From the NCBI GenBank assembly GCA_049281195.1, contig JBAPRR010000377.1, forward strand, positions 1-8,413: DNA of 8,413 nt, in the 5' to 3' direction. Each line of letters begins with the position of its first letter. Position 1 is the first letter of the stretch. A model generated the notes under the pieces. It was not told where the DNA came from and did no database searches. It worked only from the letters and a program-made list of their open reading frames with translations. The translations under genes were made by a program, and so were the position numbers. Origin of the DNA: JBAPRR01 sp049281195 (GTDB lineage Bacteria; Actinomycetota; Acidimicrobiia; Acidimicrobiales; CAVXTF01). Positions 6,034-8,413 of the stretch are shown in pieces.

Positions 6034-7527
6034 TCAGAGCGCTGCCGCCACCACCTCGGCCTCGAGATCCAAAGCGGGTTGGCGGGGCAGGGCGTCCACT
6101 TTCTCCAGGAGAATGAGCACGAGGATGCCGCCGATCCCGATGAGAGTGCCGGCGATCCGATAGGCGAACACGTACCCGTGCGTCTGCGCCACCGCCGCGT
6201 TCACACCTTGACCGACCTGACTGGCGGTGCGACGAAGGGCCAGGGTCACAAGCACGGCCAACCCGAGCGCACCGCCGATCTGCTGTACGGCGTTCTGCAC
6301 CCCTGAGGCCAGAGAAGAGTCCTGCCCGGTCACCTGGTGCAACGAGGCGTTGCCTATAGCCGGAAAGCACATGCCGGAGAACAGCCCGAGGATGGCCATG
6401 CCCGGCACGATCCCCGAGTAGTAGTGGCTGTTCACAGTGATTTCGCTGGTCAACCACAACCCCACGGCACCGCCGAAGAACCCGGCGGTCAGGATGGGCC
6501 TTACCCCCAGCTTGGGCATGAGGGCGGTACCTAGCCCGATGCCGGCGCCGATTGTGATCCCGAAGGGTAGGTACGACAGGCCGCCGCGCAACGGCGACCA
6601 ATGCAGCACCTGCTGCTCGTAGAGAGTCAGCATGAAGAAGTAGCTGAAGAAGGTCGACGAGAAGAACAACGACGTGAAGTTGGTCACCACCCGGGTGCGG
6701 TTGGCGAAGAAGCTGAGCGGGATCAGCGGATTCTTCGAGCGTGCCTCCAGCAGCACCATCAGCCCCAGCAGACATACACCGCCCAGCAACGGGAGAAGGA
6801 CCTGCCATGCACCCCACGAATGATTGGCCGCGTTGAGCAACCCGTCGACGACGGCTACCAATCCGCCGGTTGCGGTCACCGCTCCCAAAAAGTCGGGCCG
6901 GCCGCCCTCGCGCCTCATGCGGCTTTCGGACACCAGTCGGGGTACGACGAGAAGGGCGAAGGCCGCCACGGGCAGGTTGATGAAGAAGATCCAGCGCCAC
7001 GAGGCGTAGTTCGTCAGGACTCCGGAGATGATCGTTCCGGTGGTCCCGCCCAGACCGGCCACGCCTCCCCACAAGCCGAGGGCCTTGATCCGTTCACGCG
7101 GGTCGGGGAACAACAGGGCGATCAGTCCGAGCGAGGCCGGAGCCGCGAAGGCTTCGCCCAGTCCCTGGACGAAACGACTGGCCACCAGCATGCCGGGGCT
7201 GATGGCAGCACCACAGGTGGCCGAGGCCACCGCGAAGATCGCCACGCCCACGAAGAACATCCGCCGGCGGCCGAGCAGATCGGCCAGGCGCCCTCCCAGG
7301 AGAAGGAATCCCCCGGCCATCAGCACGTAGCCGTTGACCACCCAGGCCAGACCCGAATGCGTGAAGCCCAGGTTCTGCTGAATCCTCGGCAGGGCGACAT
7401 TCACCACCGTTACGTCCAAGACCAGCATGAACTGGATCAGGGCCAGAACGAGCAGGGCCTTCCAGCGCCGGGGATCGGCCTGCACCTTCTGGGATGGCGC
7501 GGCGGTGGTCTCGAGCTCATCGGCCAT
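6034..7527 (-). CDS. MFS multidrug exporter, DHA2 (EmrB/QacA) family, 14 TM
   Basis: This 497-residue major-facilitator antiporter matches the 14-helix DHA2 drug:H+ family in length and motifs. After a hydrophilic N-terminus (1-22), helix 1 carries motif D1, LDVTVVNVALP (37-47), with the Asp and Asn typical of these exporters. Motif A is GGRLADLLGRRR (78-89) in the loop between helices 2 and 3. Motif B, RFVQGLGEAF, starts at R118. A motif C-like Gly-rich stretch, GLGGTTGTIISG (158-169), is followed by W-R-W-I-F-F-I-N-L-P. It is an inner-membrane, proton-driven exporter of lipophilic compounds; the substrate is unpredictable. Two in-frame ATGs are possible: the one at 7533 is a single base from AAGGAG (complement of 7535-7540), while the one at 7527 has a normal seven-base spacing and is chosen. 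No regulator is adjacent, but inverted repeats crowd the leader. Confidence 0.93.
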   Translation of the reverse strand: MADELETTAAPSQKVQADPRRWKALLVLALIQFMLVLDVTVVNVALPRIQQNLGFTHSGLAWVVNGYVLMAGGFLLLGGRLADLLGRRRMFFVGVAIFAVASATCGAAISPGMLVASRFVQGLGEAFAAPASLGLIALLFPDPRERIKALGLWGGVAGLGGTTGTIISGVLTNYASWRWIFFINLPVAAFALLVVPRLVSESRMRREGGRPDFLGAVTATGGLVAVVDGLLNAANHSWGAWQVLLPLLGGVCLLGLMVLLEARSKNPLIPLSFFANRTRVVTNFTSLFFSSTFFSYFFMLTLYEQQVLHWSPLRGGLSYLPFGITIGAGIGLGTALMPKLGVRPILTAGFFGGAVGLWLTSEITVNSHYYSGIVPGMAILGLFSGMCFPAIGNASLHQVTGQDSSLASGVQNAVQQIGGALGLAVLVTLALRRTASQVGQGVNAAVAQTHGYVFAYRIAGTLIGIGGILVLILLEKVDALPRQPALDLEAEVVAAAL

Positions 7528-7534
7528 GCGCATA

Positions 7535-7540
7535 CTCCTT
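7535..7540 (-). promoter_or_regulatory. Ribosome binding site that decides the exporter start
   Basis: AAGGAG on the reverse strand lies seven bases before the ATG at 7527 but only one base before the upstream ATG at 7533. The spacing favours 7527, shortening the protein by two residues relative to the longest reading. Confidence 0.7.
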
Positions 7541-7542
7541 CA

Positions 7543-7555
7543 TCAGATCCTCTGA
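7543..7555. repeat. Inverted repeat TCAGA-N3-TCTGA next to the exporter Shine-Dalgarno
   Basis: A perfect five-base inverted repeat with a three-base centre lies two bases upstream of the AAGGAG. It could be a small operator or, in RNA, a weak hairpin beside the ribosome binding site. Confidence 0.4.
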
Positions 7556-7576
7556 CGTGTTCGGGGGGGCCTTCTA

Positions 7577-7598
7577 ATCGGACCGATGGCGCGATCGC
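7577..7598. repeat. Two tandem palindromes in the exporter leader
   Basis: ATCGG-A-CCGAT (7577-7587) is followed three bases later by GCGATCGC (7591-7598). Both are perfectly symmetric. They lie just downstream of the predicted exporter transcription start (about 7606, reading leftward), a standard place for a repressor to bind. The second is also a common restriction-type palindrome and may be chance. Confidence 0.35.
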
Positions 7599-7612
7599 TC
7601 CCCTCCCTCGGA

Positions 7613-7640
7613 TTCATAGGAAACCACCACGGTGTGTCAG
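7613..7640 (-). promoter_or_regulatory. Candidate sigma-70-type promoter for the exporter
   Basis: On the reverse strand CTGACA (complement of 7635-7640, five of six matches to TTGACA) is followed after 16 bases by TATGAA (complement of 7613-7618, four of six to TATAAT). Transcription would start near 7606, giving a leader of about 80 bases that contains the three inverted repeats listed separately. It is the best -35/-10 pair I found in the window. Confidence 0.5.
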
Positions 7641-7677
7641 TCGTCGCCGAAAGGCGCTCAACAGGGACCTGCCGAGC

Positions 7678-7713
7678 CGGGAACCTTGGGAGTCGGGAAC
7701 TGCTGTTAAACAG
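7678..7713. repeat. Direct repeat and small palindrome between the oxidoreductase and exporter genes
   Basis: The heptamer CGGGAAC occurs twice (7678-7684 and 7694-7700), 16 bases apart start to start, roughly one and a half helical turns. Beside it is the perfect palindrome CTGTT-A-AACAG (7703-7713), 15 bases past the oxidoreductase stop. The set lies upstream of the exporter promoter and could be an activator site. A terminator is less likely because the loop would be one base. The rest of 7641-7728 shows only a minimal CGCC-GAAA-GGCG hairpin (7645-7656). Confidence 0.3.
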
Positions 7714-7728
7714 TCTCGCGTAGGGCGA

Positions 7729-8166
7729 TCAGCCGAACTCTTTGGCGAAGTCCGAGGTCAGCCACACATCAGGTTGCATACGAAATGTGATGCTGTCCAC
7801 CTCCTCATTTGCGTTGGCTTGCAGATAGAGGTCTCCGAACTCCTCACCGAGGTACCGATGGGCCATTACCCGACGCTCTTGCGGATCGATCGGTTTTTGG
7901 CTTTGAACGACAGGGCCTTCGACGCTCACATATTTGTACGGCGCTACCTCTGTCTGGGTGCAGAGGCTGAACCGCCCTGTGGAAGAGATCAGGCGTCCTT
8001 TCCGACTGTTCTCCCCAGTAATCACATTGACAGTGCTACCGGGCTCGTACGTGTACCACACCGGAACCATGAGCGGACCTCTGTCCTCGGAGCTCACGCC
8101 GAGGATCCCGACGTGGACATCAGCCAGGAACGCTTCGCGCTCCGAACGGTTCATAAACAGCGACAT
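7729..8166 (-). CDS. PPOX-fold (pyridoxamine 5'-phosphate oxidase-like) FMN/F420-type oxidoreductase
   Basis: This 145-residue split beta-barrel protein has the normal size for small actinobacterial PPOX/FDOR proteins. Recognisable segments are an N-terminal helix (7-16), G-P-L-M-V-P-V-W-Y-T-Y (30-40), a cofactor-phosphate-type stretch S-R-K-G-R-L-I (54-60), T-G-R-F-S-L (63-68) and P-Y-K-Y-V-S-V-E-G-P-V (76-86). Such dimeric proteins bind FMN, F420 or heme and reduce diverse small molecules; pyridoxine synthesis itself is unlikely for this subgroup. Which cofactor is used cannot be settled from the sequence. The ATG at 8166 is preceded by AAAGGA (complement of 8172-8177) at five bases; an in-frame GTG/ATG extension to 8232 lacks conserved content and is rejected. 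The same-strand exporter lies about 200 bases downstream behind its own promoter, so they are probably separate units. Confidence 0.85.
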   Translation of the reverse strand: MSLFMNRSEREAFLADVHVGILGVSSEDRGPLMVPVWYTYEPGSTVNVITGENSRKGRLISSTGRFSLCTQTEVAPYKYVSVEGPVVQSQKPIDPQERRVMAHRYLGEEFGDLYLQANANEEVDSITFRMQPDVWLTSDFAKEFG

Positions 8167-8244
8167 GTGGTTCCTTTCTCGGTCGAACTGATCGTCACGC
8201 GAAACGGTCAGCGGCGTAGCAGGACTCGCCACTCGATTCGGTGG

Positions 8245-8258
8245 TCCACGACCGTGGA
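8245..8258. repeat. Perfect 14-base palindrome TCCACG-AC-CGTGGA, operator-like
   Basis: Six-base arms are perfectly complementary around a two-base centre, 79 bases upstream of the oxidoreductase ATG. It lies immediately downstream of the candidate -10 for that gene, across the expected transcription start. The size fits a dimeric TetR-, GntR- or MarR-type operator. No regulator of these classes is beside it inside the window, but one may start beyond the right edge. Confidence 0.45.
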
Positions 8259-8260
8259 GA

Positions 8261-8266
8261 ACCGTA
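8261..8266 (-). promoter_or_regulatory. Candidate -10 for the oxidoreductase gene
   Basis: TACGGT on the reverse strand fits TAnnnT. The hexamer 17 bases upstream (CTGCCT) is a poor -35, so an activator or alternative sigma factor would be needed. The start would be about 8255, inside the palindrome at 8245-8258, leaving a leader of roughly 90 bases. Confidence 0.25.
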
Positions 8267-8345
8267 CTCCTGGGGCTTCGGTTAGGCAGAGGCCGACACA
8301 GGACCGCGCCCCTGTTGATCAGATGCCTCGTTGCGGACGACGGTG

Positions 8346-8374
8346 GGGACTGGTCTACCCGTAGTGACTAGTAT
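8346..8374 (+). promoter_or_regulatory. Possible activator-dependent rightward promoter at the right edge
   Basis: TAGTAT (8369-8374) is a fair -10. At 17 bases upstream stands GGGACT (8346-8351) instead of a -35, within GGGGACTGGTCTACCC (8345-8360), an imperfect two-fold element vaguely like a DosR box (GGGACT-N2-AGTCCC). A start near 8381 and AGAGAGGA at 8400-8407 would suit a gene starting just beyond the window. The DosR resemblance is good only in the left half. Confidence 0.25.
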
Positions 8375-8413
8375 GTGTAGCGGAGAACGGCCGTAATGCA
8401 GAGAGGACAAGGG

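Larger units (their letters stand above)
8167..8413. other. Non-coding region upstream of the oxidoreductase
   Basis: No credible protein gene lies in these 247 bases. They hold the oxidoreductase Shine-Dalgarno, a perfect 14-base palindrome, a possible leftward -10, and near the right edge a possible rightward promoter and Shine-Dalgarno-like AGAGAGGA (8400-8407). The layout suggests a divergent gene starting just past the window edge. Confidence 0.5.

Noticed and set aside
5984..7072. A 362-codon leftward open frame overlapping the exporter in another frame.
   Set aside because: It is Arg/Ala/Gly-rich with no recognisable domain, and the exporter frame carries full DHA2 motifs.
8167..8232. 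A longer oxidoreductase start at 8232.
   Set aside because: The added 22 residues are not PPOX-like, while the ATG at 8166 has AAAGGA at good spacing and leads straight into the conserved N-terminal helix.
6601..8364. A 587-codon rightward open frame across the exporter, the intergenic region and the oxidoreductase.
   Set aside because: It is antisense to two clear genes. Its translation is low-complexity, rich in Gln, His, Arg and Gly, with no domain, and comes from the GC-rich third positions of the opposite strand.
1..8413. tRNA, rRNA, CRISPR, insertion sequence or toxin-antitoxin features.
   Set aside because: I looked on both strands and saw no cloverleaf-like sequence, repeat-spacer pattern, transposase motif, terminal repeat pair or small toxin-like gene pair.

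Overview
The window reads as chromosomal DNA of a high-GC actinomycete, most likely in the Mycobacteriales/Rhodococcus-Gordonia range (genus is inference). The grounds are GC-rich third codon positions, a GTG start in a 4-base overlap, an SCO6745/SalK-type protein, the actinobacterial short family-A DNA polymerase, and a small PPOX-fold (flavin- or F420-type) oxidoreductase. I see no rRNA, tRNA, CRISPR array, insertion sequence or integrase.

Layout. At the left edge a partial fxsA (membrane protein) runs leftward off the window. Its start codon is only 42 bases from that of a divergent universal stress protein gene. From there five genes run rightward over 5.5 kb: the universal stress protein, an SCO6745-family protein (4-base overlap), a polymerase-I-like protein with a degenerate exonuclease domain (20-base gap), a DUF2090 class I aldolase-like protein (52-base gap) and a GH1 beta-glycosidase (78-base gap). 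The spacing fits one long transcription unit. However, an extended -10 lies before the aldolase gene, and a -10 sits where it could give a leaderless transcript of the GH1 gene, so the sugar pair may also be expressed alone. A 14-TM DHA2 drug exporter converges on the GH1 gene, with only 29 bases between the stops. A small PPOX-fold oxidoreductase lies upstream of the exporter on the same strand. The last 247 bases are a non-coding upstream region with a perfect 14-base palindrome and a possible rightward promoter and Shine-Dalgarno for a gene beyond the edge.

How the genes may work together. The aldolase-like and GH1 genes look like a small catabolic pair: glycoside cleavage, then cleavage of a phosphorylated deoxy-keto sugar. 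The universal stress protein, the SCO6745 protein and the polymerase look like a stress or repair block. Why the two blocks are linked is not evident. The exporter has a recognisable promoter and a 5' leader rich in inverted repeats, which suggests control by a repressor not encoded here.

No clearly new multi-gene defence or mobile system is visible. The points most worth checking are the polymerase active-site and exonuclease changes, the aldolase/GH1 pair with its variant catalytic motifs, and the operator-like palindromes.
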